From NCBI GenBank assembly GCA_017429475.1, contig JAFROX010000007.1:1-60889 (forward strand): a stretch of 60,889 nucleotides of DNA, given 5' to 3'. The DNA is from Bacteroidales bacterium. GTDB lineage: Bacteria; Bacteroidota; Bacteroidia; Bacteroidales; UBA932. The notes under the pieces are model-generated. The model was not told the DNA's origin, ran no database searches, and worked only from the letters and a program-made list of their open reading frames with translations. A program made the translations under genes and the position numbers. This document shows, piece by piece, positions 50,488 to 60,519 of this stretch; within the stretch, counting starts at the first letter, position 1; each line of letters opens with the position of its first letter.

Positions 50488-52026
50488 GTGGGCCGGAATC
50501 TTGAAGGTCAGAGATGAGCCGTCGACGCTGAATGCGCTGAAGGCTTTCGTCCCCACTTTGTCAGGCACGTCGAAAGAGTTGTAGTCCTTGATGTCGGGAC
50601 TTGTCAGGATCTCTGCGGTGAAGGCCTTGCCGCTGCCGCCGAGGTCTACCGTCACGTCCACGTCGTTGTCGAGGTTGACGTTGGTCACGGAAATGCTGAG
50701 CTTGCCGGAATCGGAGATCGATGTGGTAGAGCTGATAGCGTGTACGTCGGCCAGCTTGCCGTCGGCGCTCTGGAGCAGGTCGGACTTGACGTCGGCCGGG
50801 ACATATTTGTTCCTGCGGTGGGTGTTGTACATCTTATATACAAAGTATGTAGGAGTCTTGACCATCTTGTCGTCCTGGGTGAGGAGCATAGCCTGCAGCA
50901 CGTTCACCATCTGTGCGATGTTGGTCATATTGATGCGCTCGGTGTACTTGTGGAAGATGTCGAAGGTGGTTGCGGCCACAACGGCGTCGCGCATCGTGTT
51001 CTGCTGGAAGAGGTGGCCGGGATTGGTGCCGGGCTCTACGTCCCACCAGGTGCCCCACTCGTCGATGAGCAGCTTGACGTGGTTCTCGGGGTCATATTTG
51101 TCCATAATGGCGATGTGCTTCTGGATGACCGGTTCGATGCCCATCGACTTGGCGACGGTCCAGTAGTAGAAGTCAGCGTCGAAATCGGTGGCCGAGCCGT
51201 GGCTGGGCTTGCTGAAGTCGGTAGAATAATAGTGTACGCCTACGCCGTCCATCTGCTGGCCGATGCCCGACATAAGGACTTCAGTCCAGTTGTAGTCATA
51301 GTCCGAAGCGCCGCTGGCGATCTTGAACAGATGGTTTCCGCCGTAGTCGCGGCAATACTCCGCATAGCGGCGGTATTCTCCTGCATAGTATTCGGGAGTC
51401 ATCTGTCCACCGCAGCCCCAGCTTTCGTTGCCCACTCCAAGGTATTTCACCTTCCAGGGTTCTTTGCGGCCGTTCTTGGCCCTGAGGTCAGCCCATTTGC
51501 CGCCGTCTGCAGTCATATAGAGCACCCAGTTGGCAAGTTCCTGGACGCTGCCGCTGCCCACGTTGCCGCTGATATAGGGTTCGCATCCAAGCATCTCGCA
51601 GAGGTTGAGGAATTCGTGGGTTCCGAAACTGTTGTTCTCCACGGTGCCTCCCCAGGACGAGTTGACCATCGTGGGACGGTTGTCACCGATGCCGTCTTCC
51701 CAGTGGTAGTAGTCGGCGAAGCAGCCTCCCGGCCAGCGGATCACGGGGACTTTCAGTTCGCGCAGGGCTTCCAGCACGTCATTGCGGTAGCCGTCCGTGT
51801 TGGGAATGGGTGAATTCTTGCCTACCCAGATGCCGCCGTAGATGCCGGCTCCAAGGTGTTCTGCAAACTGTCCGTAGAGTTCGTCGGGGATGACGTTGGC
51901 CGCCTGGTCCGGGTGGATCGTGATGGTGGCCTTGTTTGTTCCGGTAGTCTCGGTAGTGCCGCCGGCGCAGGATGTCAGCAGGACACCGGCGATTGCGGCG
52001 AGAGATGCCAAAATGAGTTTTTTCAT
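50461..52026 (-). CDS. Alpha-L-arabinofuranosidase, GH51 lipoprotein
   Basis: 521 residues from ATG 52026. Lipobox LTSC (Cys about 20). GH51 signatures: [34 protein letters not shown], acid/base Glu in [13 protein letters not shown], and the nucleophile Glu in [12 protein letters not shown]-terminal beta-sandwich ends SIVTFVEK. It releases arabinofuranose from arabinan or arabinoxylan. A -7-like TATCTTTA lies at 52051-52058 (minus). Confidence 0.94.
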   Translation of the reverse strand: MKKLILASLAAIAGVLLTSCAGGTTETTGTNKATITIHPDQAANVIPDELYGQFAEHLGAGIYGGIWVGKNSPIPNTDGYRNDVLEALRELKVPVIRWPGGCFADYYHWEDGIGDNRPTMVNSSWGGTVENNSFGTHEFLNLCEMLGCEPYISGNVGSGSVQELANWVLYMTADGGKWADLRAKNGRKEPWKVKYLGVGNESWGCGGQMTPEYYAGEYRRYAEYCRDYGGNHLFKIASGASDYDYNWTEVLMSGIGQQMDGVGVHYYSTDFSKPSHGSATDFDADFYYWTVAKSMGIEPVIQKHIAIMDKYDPENHVKLLIDEWGTWWDVEPGTNPGHLFQQNTMRDAVVAATTFDIFHKYTERINMTNIAQMVNVLQAMLLTQDDKMVKTPTYFVYKMYNTHRRNKYVPADVKSDLLQSADGKLADVHAISSTTSISDSGKLSISVTNVNLDNDVDVTVDLGGSGKAFTAEILTSPDIKDYNSFDVPDKVGTKAFSAFSVDGSSLTFKIPAHSIVTFVEK

Positions 52027-52068
52027 AGTATTCAATAGGTTAACGGGGAGTAAAGATAGGAAAAATGA

Positions 52069-52099
52069 TTTGCTTATAATGAAATAATGGCTATCTTTG
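52069..52099 (+). promoter_or_regulatory. Promoter of rplM-rpsI
   Basis: TTTG (52069-52072), 19 bases, TATCTTTG (52092-52099): a perfect consensus. The transcript would begin near a weak hairpin (CCCCC, AAAAA, GTGGG at 52102-52117), a layout similar to the rplC leader. Confidence 0.8.
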
Positions 52100-52160
52100 C
52101 AGCCCCCAAAAAGTGGGAAAATCGCAACATTTAAGTATTAACTAATTAACAATCAAGACT

Positions 52161-52613
52161 GTGGACACACTTAGCTACAAAACACTGTCGGTCAACAAAG
52201 AGAACTCCTCTAAAGAGTGGGTTGTCATCGATGCTACCGATCAGGTCCTCGGCCGTCTTGCTAGCAGGGTTGCAATTTTGCTCCGTGGCAAAAACAAACC
52301 CAACTTCACTCCGAACGCTGACTGTGGTGACAACGTCATCATCCTCAACGCAGACAAAGTTCGTCTGACCGGAAAGAAGTTTACCCAGAAGCAGTACGTC
52401 CGCCACACCGGTTATCCCGGAGGTCAGCGTTTCTCTACGCCGAAGGAGCTGTTTGAACGCAAACCGTTGGCCGTTCTCGAGCACGCCGTGAAAGGTATGC
52501 TTCCCAAAACCCGTCTGGGTGAGAAACAGTTCCACAACCTGTATCTTTATATGGGTAACGAACATCCTCACGCAGCACAGAACCCTAGAACTATTACATT
52601 AAACGAAATCTAA
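52161..52613 (+). CDS. rplM: 50S ribosomal protein L13
   Basis: 150 residues from a GTG start (MDTLSYKT), the form seen in related Bacteroidota; no ATG is available nearby. WVVIDATDQVLGRLAS, KPNFTPNADCGDNVI and YVRHTGYPGG identify L13, an early large-subunit assembly protein. rpsI follows after seven bases. Confidence 0.96.
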   Translation: MDTLSYKTLSVNKENSSKEWVVIDATDQVLGRLASRVAILLRGKNKPNFTPNADCGDNVIILNADKVRLTGKKFTQKQYVRHTGYPGGQRFSTPKELFERKPLAVLEHAVKGMLPKTRLGEKQFHNLYLYMGNEHPHAAQNPRTITLNEI

Positions 52614-52620
52614 ACAGAGC

Positions 52621-53010
52621 ATGGAAGTAATCAACGCCCTTGGAAGACGTAAATCAGCTGTTGCTCGCGTTTATGTAAACACTGGAAAAGGCAACATCAC
52701 GATCAACGACCGTCCCCTCGAAGAGTACTTCAGGGAGGACACTCTCCGTTATATCGTGCAGCAGCCTCTGGAACTCACAGGTACCCTTGCTTCATTCGAC
52801 ATCAAGGTAACTCTTGACGGCGGTGGAATCAAAGGTCAGGCCGAAGCTCTCCGCCTTGCAATCGCCCGCGCGCTTTGCAAGATCGACAAGGAAGCTTACC
52901 GTCCTATTCTCAAGTCTAACGGCTTCCTTACCCGTGACAGCCGCGAGGTCGAGAGAAAGAAACCTGGTCAGCCCGGTGCACGCAGACGCTTCCAATTCAG
53001 CAAACGTTAA
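52621..53010 (+). CDS. rpsI: 30S ribosomal protein S9
   Basis: 129 residues. NALGRRKSAVARVYV, GGGIKGQAEALRLAIARAL and the C-terminal KKPGQPGARRRFQFSKR identify S9, whose tail touches P-site tRNA. Normal length. Confidence 0.97.
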   Translation: MEVINALGRRKSAVARVYVNTGKGNITINDRPLEEYFREDTLRYIVQQPLELTGTLASFDIKVTLDGGGIKGQAEALRLAIARALCKIDKEAYRPILKSNGFLTRDSREVERKKPGQPGARRRFQFSKR

Positions 53011-53038
53011 CATTTATTTACGCTTTACCACAATTGCA

Positions 53039-53173
53039 CAGATGGTTTACGGTAAAATGACCGGACCTGCCTATCAATAGCTACCAGTCGTTTGGCCATC
53101 TGCGGAAAATCTGCAAGACCGCCGCTAGCGCTACTTGCAGGATTGACAAAAAGAGAATCCTCCGAGCGAGGAT
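53039..53173 (+). promoter_or_regulatory. Folded leader of rpsB-tsf
   Basis: The 190 bases between rpsI and rpsB hold three consecutive stems: CAGATGG (53039-53045) with CCATCTG (53096-53102); CTGCAAG (53111-53117) with CTTGCAG (53134-53140), which encloses the palindrome CGCTAGCG; and ATCCTC (53157-53162) with GAGGAT (53168-53173). An A-rich unstructured stretch then leads to the ATG. It is likely a structured 5' leader; autoregulation by S2 is known in other bacteria through different structures, so that role is inference. Confidence 0.5.
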
Positions 53174-53200
53174 CAGAAACACAAACAAAAACAAACCAAA

Positions 53201-54055
53201 ATGTCTAGAACAAATTTCCAAGACTTACTCGATGCAGGTGTTCACTTCGGTCACCAGAAGAGAAAATGGAATCCTAAAATGGCTCCTTATATCTATATGG
53301 AGAAGAACGGGATTCACATCATTGACCTGCATAAGACTGTTGTCAAAATAGATGAAGCTGCAGCAGTTATGAAACAGCTTGCCCTCGCAGGCCGCAAGAT
53401 ACTGTTCGTAGCCACCAAGAAACAAGCCAAAGAGATCGTCGCCGCACAGGCACAGTCAGTGAACATGCCGTTCGTGACCGAGCGCTGGGCTGGTGGAATG
53501 CTCACCAACTTCCCGACCATCCGCAAGGCTGTCAAGAAGATGAATACCATCGACAAGATGATCAGCGACGGTACCTTCGAGACTCTTGCCAAGAGGGAAC
53601 GTCTCCAGATCACCCGTCAGAGGGCCAAACTCGAGAAGAACCTCGGTTCTATCGCCGACCTCAACCGCCTCCCTTCAGCACTCTTCGTAGTTGACGTACA
53701 GAAAGAGATCAACGCTGTCAAGGAAGCCAACCGCCTCAACATTCCCGTAATCGCAATGGTTGATACTTGTTGCGACCCCACCAACATTGATTATGTGATT
53801 CCGGCAAATGATGATGCTGCAAAATCTATCGCCCTCGTTACAGAAGTGCTTTGCAAGGCTGTAGCAGAAGGTCTTGAAGAGCGCAAGCTTGAGAAGGACA
53901 AAGCTCAGGACGATAGCGAGGAGGCCGCCGAGGCTGCTCCCGCTCCTGCAAGAAGGGTTCGCGCCCGCAGGGCACCGAAAGCAGAGGCTAAGCCCGAAGA
54001 AGTTAAACAGGAAGAGAGCGCTCCCGCCGCTGAAGCTGCTCCTGCCAATGAATAA
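53201..54055 (+). CDS. rpsB: 30S ribosomal protein S2
   Basis: 284 residues. LLDAGVHFGHQKRKWNPKM, MKQLALAGRKILFVATKKQA and DTCCDPTNIDYVIPANDDA identify S2. The C-terminal 50 residues are an Ala/Glu/Lys/Arg-rich extension (PAPARRVRARRAPKAEAKP) beyond the E. coli length. tsf follows after 18 bases, the usual pairing. Confidence 0.97.
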   Translation: MSRTNFQDLLDAGVHFGHQKRKWNPKMAPYIYMEKNGIHIIDLHKTVVKIDEAAAVMKQLALAGRKILFVATKKQAKEIVAAQAQSVNMPFVTERWAGGMLTNFPTIRKAVKKMNTIDKMISDGTFETLAKRERLQITRQRAKLEKNLGSIADLNRLPSALFVVDVQKEINAVKEANRLNIPVIAMVDTCCDPTNIDYVIPANDDAAKSIALVTEVLCKAVAEGLEERKLEKDKAQDDSEEAAEAAPAPARRVRARRAPKAEAKPEEVKQEESAPAAEAAPANE

Positions 54056-54073
54056 CATTTAAAACTTATTGAC

Positions 54074-55063
54074 ATGGAAATCAAAGCAGCAGATGTCGCT
54101 AAATTGCGCAAAATGACAGGTGCGGGAATGATGGATTGCAAGAACGCACTTGTAGAGGCTGAAGGAGACTTCAACCGTGCACAGGAAATCATCCGTGAGA
54201 AAGGCAAGCTCGTAGCAGCCAAACGTGCTGACCGCGAGACTACCGAGGGTGCAGTTGTTGCCCGTATCAACGGCAACAAGGCTATCCTGGTAAGCCTTGG
54301 TTGCGAGACTGACTTCGTTGCCGCCAACGCTGAGTTCAAGGCTCTGGCAGAGGCTATCGCAGACGCAGCAATCGCAACTTTCCCTGCTGACAAGGAAGGT
54401 TTGATGGCTGCCAAGATGGCTGATGGCCGCACTGTTGAAGCGGCTATCACCGAGCAGACCGGTAAGAGCGGCGAGAAGCACGTGATTGCTTACTACGCTA
54501 CTCTTGAGGCTCCCTGCATCGGTTCATACATTCACTTCACTCACAAGGACGGTGCTATCGTCGGCTTCAACAAAGAGGTTTCAGCTGAACTTGGCAAGCA
54601 CATCGCTATGCAGGTTACTTCTATGAAACCCGTTGCTGTCAACGCCGAAAGCGTTCCCGCTGAAATCGTTAAGCAGGAACTCGAGGTTGCTACCGAGAAG
54701 ACCAAAGAGGAGCAGATCCAGAAGGCCGTCGATGCAGCTCTCAAGAAGGCTGGCATCAACCCGGCTCACTGCGACAGCGAGGACCACATCGAGTCCAACA
54801 CCGCTAAAGGCTGGCTCACTCCCGCTCAGGCAGTTCAGGCTCGCGAGATTATCAAGACCGTCTCTGCAGAGAAGGCCGCCAATCTTCCCGCAGCTATGAT
54901 CGAGAACATTGCGAAAGGCCGTCTGGCCAAGTTCTTCAAGGAGCAGACTCTTGAGGAGCAGGAGTTCGTGATGGAAGGCAAGATCGCTGTCAAGGATTAT
55001 ATCGCAGGCATCGACAAGGACGCTAAGGTTGTGGCTTTCCGCCGCTTCTCACTCAGCGACTAA
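54074..55063 (+). CDS. tsf: Elongation factor Ts
   Basis: 329 residues. VAKLRKMTGAGMMDCKNAL at the start and LVSLGCETDFVAANAEF (core TDFVA) identify EF-Ts, the guanine nucleotide exchange factor of EF-Tu. It is longer than the E. coli protein (283), as is common in Bacteroidota. A strong terminator follows. Confidence 0.97.
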   Translation: MEIKAADVAKLRKMTGAGMMDCKNALVEAEGDFNRAQEIIREKGKLVAAKRADRETTEGAVVARINGNKAILVSLGCETDFVAANAEFKALAEAIADAAIATFPADKEGLMAAKMADGRTVEAAITEQTGKSGEKHVIAYYATLEAPCIGSYIHFTHKDGAIVGFNKEVSAELGKHIAMQVTSMKPVAVNAESVPAEIVKQELEVATEKTKEEQIQKAVDAALKKAGINPAHCDSEDHIESNTAKGWLTPAQAVQAREIIKTVSAEKAANLPAAMIENIAKGRLAKFFKEQTLEEQEFVMEGKIAVKDYIAGIDKDAKVVAFRRFSLSD

Positions 55064-56338
<1,275 letters not shown>

Positions 56339-56341
56339 CAG

Positions 56342-57058
56342 CTATTCCACGCAGGCAAGTGTCGCTGCAGCCAGACGGAAGTCCGACGGAAGTACCGAAG
56401 CGGCTGCTGTGATGGTGCTGCCGGTGGTCAGGACGTCATCTACCAGAAGAATATGAAAAGCCCCTGCGCTCCTCAAACGGCGCAGGGCTTTTTCGTTCAC
56501 CGCGAAAGCTCCGGCCATATTGCTGCGGCGGTCCCTGGCTCTGGTTTGAGTGCGGGTGAAGCGGCGCCGTCGGATGAGCTTCGGTTCGAAAGCTGCTCCC
56601 AGCGCCGAGGCAAGCTCCCGTGCGATGACGTCGCTCTGGTTGAAGCCGCGGCGGAACTTCTTCAGGGGATGCAGCGGCACCGGCACGACTGCGTCTATGT
56701 CTGCGAAGCGTCCTGAAGCCGCCATTTCTCCGGCCAGCATCCCTGCAAGCCGGCGGCCGAGACGTATGTCGCCATCATATTTGAACTGGTGGATGAGTTT
56801 GCCGTAACCGCTGTCACGCCGGTAGAAGAACAGGCTGCAGGCCTGCTCCACGTGGGCGTCTGCCAGCCGTTGCTCGGCAGGGTTGCCGTCCCAGCTCCAG
56901 AAGTAAGTCAGGGGAATGTCGTCGGCGCAGCGGGGGCAGAGATGCTGCTCGCCGATGTCCAGTTTCGCCCCGCAGACAAGGCAGAAACGTGGAAAAAAAA
57001 GGTCGCCCAGGGAGGCGACGCACAGTCTGAAGATATGTCCAACCCCACTGCCCATCAC
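56342..57058 (-). CDS. ComF-family phosphoribosyltransferase-like protein
   Basis: 238 residues. N-terminal zinc-finger-like pair CLVCGAKL and CPRCADD, then the phosphoribosyltransferase fold with the PRPP-binding motif ILLVDDVLTTGSTITAAA (about 209-226) and FRRGFNQSDVIAREL. ComF proteins take part in DNA uptake or recombination in naturally competent species; the biochemical role is not settled. Convergent with the CE1 esterase, three bases apart. Confidence 0.9.
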   Translation of the reverse strand: MMGSGVGHIFRLCVASLGDLFFPRFCLVCGAKLDIGEQHLCPRCADDIPLTYFWSWDGNPAEQRLADAHVEQACSLFFYRRDSGYGKLIHQFKYDGDIRLGRRLAGMLAGEMAASGRFADIDAVVPVPLHPLKKFRRGFNQSDVIARELASALGAAFEPKLIRRRRFTRTQTRARDRRSNMAGAFAVNEKALRRLRSAGAFHILLVDDVLTTGSTITAAASVLPSDFRLAAATLACVE

Positions 57059-57110
57059 TTTCGTTTTGTCAAAGATAATAATTACCTTTGAAAGTTATCA
57101 ATGTCAGCTT

Positions 57111-57896
57111 ATGATAGATTTTGTCAACATAACATTCATCGACGTCCTCGACATCCTGCTCGTGGCTCTGCTCATCTATGAGTTCTACCGGCTCATCCGC
57201 GGAACGTCGGCGATGTCGATATTCATCGGAATCCTGCTGCTCTACGTGCTGTGGATAGTGGTGAGAGCCCTGGATATGAAGCTCCTGTCGACGATTCTCG
57301 GGCAGGTGCTGGGAGTGGGAGTGATCGCGATGATTGTGATATTCCAGCAGGAGATACGCCAGTTCCTGCTGCATTTCGGAAACCGCTACATCCTTGGCCG
57401 CAAGAAGTTGACCAAGCGGCGCCGCGCCTGGTTCAAGAACGAGATAGCCATCAGCCAGGAAGTACTCGAGGAGATCACAGCCGCCTGCCAGTATATGTCG
57501 GAGACACACACCGGAGCGCTCATAGTCTTCAAGCACCAGTCTTCTCTCGACAGCTTCATCGACACTGGTGACCGAATCGACGCAGCTGTCCACCGCCGCC
57601 TCATCGAGAACCTCTTCTTCAAGAATTCCCCCCTGCACGACGGCGCCATCATAATGACCCAGAACAGGATAGTGGCAGCCCGCTGCATCCTGCCACTCAC
57701 AGACCGTGCGGACATCAACCCCCAGTACGGAATGCGTCACCGCGCAGCCATCGGCATCTCGGAGATTACCGATGCGGAGGTGGTAGTGGTGTCTGAAGAG
57801 ACGGGCAACATATCATACGTGGCCGACGGCCAGATAACTACAATGCAGAGCATAGCCGAGCTCCGACTGAAGCTCGAGAACTCATACGGCAAATGA
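57111..57896 (+). CDS. cdaA: Membrane diadenylate cyclase (c-di-AMP synthase)
   Basis: 261 residues from ATG 57111; a -7-like TACCTTTG lies at 57083-57090, which excludes a longer start. Three N-terminal membrane helices (DVLDILLVALLIYEFYRL, MSIFIGILLLYVLWIV, VLGVGVIAMIVIF) precede the DAC domain with its DGA motif (LHDGAIIM) and RHR motif (GMRHRAAIG). It makes c-di-AMP, which controls osmolyte transport and cell-wall homeostasis. Its stop overlaps the mutS2 start (ATGA). Confidence 0.95.
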   Translation: MIDFVNITFIDVLDILLVALLIYEFYRLIRGTSAMSIFIGILLLYVLWIVVRALDMKLLSTILGQVLGVGVIAMIVIFQQEIRQFLLHFGNRYILGRKKLTKRRRAWFKNEIAISQEVLEEITAACQYMSETHTGALIVFKHQSSLDSFIDTGDRIDAAVHRRLIENLFFKNSPLHDGAIIMTQNRIVAARCILPLTDRADINPQYGMRHRAAIGISEITDAEVVVVSEETGNISYVADGQITTMQSIAELRLKLENSYGK

Positions 57897-60421
57897 TAGA
57901 ACAAAAGATAGGCTTCGACAAGGTCCGCTCCCAGGTCCGCTCCAAGTGTATGTCGAAATACGCTGTGGCCAGGGTTGACGGTGAGCAGTTCTGCACCGAC
58001 AGGCAGCAGATACTGCACCGTCTGCAGCTCACCGACGAGATGAGGCTTATCTGTATGTTCGAGGACACTTTCCCCTCAGAAGGCTTCACCGACTCTCGCG
58101 AACTGCTGCTTCCGCTGACTTCGGAGAGCACTTCAATCTCCCTGCCGGCCCTGGTGACGCTGCGCACAACCCTCGATACGGTGCGCAAGGTGGTGACCTT
58201 TTTCGACCGCAGCAAGGACGGAGTCTATCCCAACCTTAAGGAAATGTCACGGCCCGTGGCTTATTTCCCCGAAGTCAGCCGCCGCATCGACTCCATCATC
58301 GACCGTTACGGCAATGTCCGGGACAACGCTTCCGACGCCCTTGCCGGCATCAGAAGGCTGATCAGGGAGAAGGAAAAGTCAGTTTCCAAAGTCATCGCCG
58401 CCATCCTGAAGAAGGCGCAGGGCGAAGGTTATGTGGACGAGGACGCCGGGGTTGCGATGAGGGACGGAAAGACCCTTATACCGGTGTCTGCGGCCAACAA
58501 GCACCGCATCGCCGGCATCGTGTATGACCAGAGCGCCAGCGGCAAGACTGTCTTCATCGAGCCGATAGAGATCGTGGAGATGAACAACCGCCTCTACGAA
58601 CTGCATCAGGACGAGCAGGCCGAGATAGCCCGCATCCTGGCCCAGTTCACGGAGTTTCTGCGTCCTTACCTTCCGGAGCTCCTGCAGGCCGCGGAGTTCC
58701 TCGGAGAGATAGATTTCATACGCGCCAAGGCTCTTGTGGCCCTCGATATGATTGCAGGAATGCCGGTCATCTCCGAAGACGGAGAGCTGTGGCTGCGCAA
58801 GGCACGTCACCCCATCCTGGAGAAGGCCCTGGCCCGCGAAGGCAAGAAGATAGTTCCGCTGAACCTGCACTTGGACAGAAACAAGCGCATCCTCGTAATC
58901 TCAGGCCCTAACGCCGGCGGCAAGTCGGTCTGCCTCAAGACTGTGGGCCTGCTGCAGTATATGTTCCAGTGGGGTATGCTGATTCCCACATCCGAGGTGT
59001 CGGAATTCGTGATTTTCGACGACATTTTCATAGATATCGGCGACGACCAGTCGCTGGAGAACGACCTCTCTACATACAGTTCGCACCTGCAGAACCTCAA
59101 GGAGATAGTGATACGCTCCGGCAAGAAGTCGCTGGTGCTCATCGACGAGTTCGGCAGCGGCACCGAGCCTGCAGCCGGAGGAGCGATAGCCGAGGCCGTG
59201 CTGGCCCAGATCGAGGAGAACGGAGCCTACGGAGTGATAACCACCCACTATACGAACCTCAAGCTTTACGCCGAGAACAGCAAGGGCTGCGCCAACGGTG
59301 CGATGATGTTCGACGTGGAGAACATACAGCCTCTGTTCCAACTGGAGCAGGGACTGCCCGGCAACTCCTTCGCATTCGAGCTGGCCCGCAAGATAGGCTT
59401 CCCCGAGTTCATAGTGAAGAGCGCCCAGGAAAAGGCCGGCAGCGACTTCGTGGATATGGAGCGACAGCTGCGCAAGATAGCCCGCAACCGCAAGGCCCTG
59501 GACGAGAAGCTCACCAAGGTGCGTTCGGCCGACAAGACCCTCGAAGGCCTGACGGACCGCTACCAGAAAGAGCTCTCGGAGATAAAGGCCCTCAAGAAGA
59601 GCATACTCGACGAGGCCCGCGCCGAGGCCAAGGCCATTGTAAAGGAGGCCAATAAGCAGGTGGAGCGCACGGTGCGCGAAATCCGCGAGAGCCAGGCCGA
59701 GAAGGAAAAGACAAAGGCTGCCCGTGCGGAACTGTCGGAATATGCTGCCAAACTTGAGGAGGAGAACGTTTCGAAGAGCGACCGCGACATCGAGAAGAAG
59801 ATGGAGCAGATAGCCGCCCGCAAGGAACGCGAACGCAAGCGCAAGGAAGCCCGTGCCCGCAGGCAGGGCATCGAGGCTGCCACCGAGGCCGAAAAGCAGG
59901 CCAAGGCTGCCGAGGAGGAGGCAAAGCGCCCGCTTCAGGTCGGTGACAAGGTGAAGGTCATCGGCAGCGACCTCATCGGCGAGGTGTCCAAGCTCACCGC
60001 CCGCAAGGTGTCGGTATCCATCGGCTCGATCACGTCCACGATGGCCCGCGAGAGGGTTCAGCGCATATCCGCCACAGAATACAAGAATGCTATGAAGACC
60101 AACGCTGCGGCTTCCGGCCACGTGACATATTCGTCGGACGTCTACAGCAACGACTCAGTGAATGAGCGCAGGCTGCGTTTCACCCCGTCCATCGACGTGC
60201 GCGGCGAACGCGTGAACGACGCCATCGACAAGGTGCTGCATTTTATGGACGACGCACTGATGGTCGGTGTCGGGCAGGTGACCATCCTCCACGGCAAAGG
60301 CAACGGAGTGCTGCGGGAGGAGATCCGCAAGTATCTCAGGACCATCGGCGGAGTGGATTCTTTCAGCGACGCTCCACTGGACCAGGGAGGTGCCGGCATC
60401 ACGGTCGTTAAGCTCCAATAA
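57893..60421 (+). CDS. mutS2: Endonuclease MutS2
   Basis: 842 residues. The MutS-type ATPase has Walker A GPNAGGKSVCLKT (about 340-352), VFDDI-like IFDDIFIDIGDDQS, Walker B LVLIDEFGSGTEP and the TTHYTNLK switch. A long coiled coil (about 520-680) leads to a KOW-like segment and the C-terminal Smr nuclease domain (SIDVRGERVNDAI, ILHGKGNGVLREEI). MutS2 suppresses homologous recombination and, in some bacteria, rescues collided ribosomes. Coupled to cdaA by a 4-base overlap. Confidence 0.95.
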   Translation: MIEQKIGFDKVRSQVRSKCMSKYAVARVDGEQFCTDRQQILHRLQLTDEMRLICMFEDTFPSEGFTDSRELLLPLTSESTSISLPALVTLRTTLDTVRKVVTFFDRSKDGVYPNLKEMSRPVAYFPEVSRRIDSIIDRYGNVRDNASDALAGIRRLIREKEKSVSKVIAAILKKAQGEGYVDEDAGVAMRDGKTLIPVSAANKHRIAGIVYDQSASGKTVFIEPIEIVEMNNRLYELHQDEQAEIARILAQFTEFLRPYLPELLQAAEFLGEIDFIRAKALVALDMIAGMPVISEDGELWLRKARHPILEKALAREGKKIVPLNLHLDRNKRILVISGPNAGGKSVCLKTVGLLQYMFQWGMLIPTSEVSEFVIFDDIFIDIGDDQSLENDLSTYSSHLQNLKEIVIRSGKKSLVLIDEFGSGTEPAAGGAIAEAVLAQIEENGAYGVITTHYTNLKLYAENSKGCANGAMMFDVENIQPLFQLEQGLPGNSFAFELARKIGFPEFIVKSAQEKAGSDFVDMERQLRKIARNRKALDEKLTKVRSADKTLEGLTDRYQKELSEIKALKKSILDEARAEAKAIVKEANKQVERTVREIRESQAEKEKTKAARAELSEYAAKLEEENVSKSDRDIEKKMEQIAARKERERKRKEARARRQGIEAATEAEKQAKAAEEEAKRPLQVGDKVKVIGSDLIGEVSKLTARKVSVSIGSITSTMARERVQRISATEYKNAMKTNAAASGHVTYSSDVYSNDSVNERRLRFTPSIDVRGERVNDAIDKVLHFMDDALMVGVGQVTILHGKGNGVLREEIRKYLRTIGGVDSFSDAPLDQGGAGITVVKLQ

Positions 60422-60422
60422 A

Positions 60423-60452
60423 TTTGCGATTGGATAAAAATTACTATCTTCG
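60423..60452 (+). promoter_or_regulatory. Promoter of metK
   Basis: TTTG (60423-60426), 18-base spacer, TATCTTCG (60445-60452). Transcription would start near 60459, just before the riboswitch aptamer. Confidence 0.65.
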
Positions 60453-60466
60453 CGCCGCAAACATAC

Positions 60467-60519
60467 GAGGAGGACAGATTTGACTGCTTGCAACCTCCAC
60501 CTTAAAAAATGCTAAAATG
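60467..60519 (+). promoter_or_regulatory. SAM-II (SAM-alpha) riboswitch of metK
   Basis: The 50 bases before metK have the SAM-II layout: P1 stem GGAGG (60469-60473) with CCTCC (60494-60498), enclosing the conserved loop ACAGATTTGACTGCTTGCAA (family: GAUUUAA...UUGCAA), then an A-rich linker and the conserved GCTAAA (60511-60516) ending at the ATG. In SAM-II the 3' part pairs with the loop to form an H-type pseudoknot when S-adenosylmethionine is bound, hiding the translation start. Feedback on SAM synthetase is the expected logic. Confidence 0.82.
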
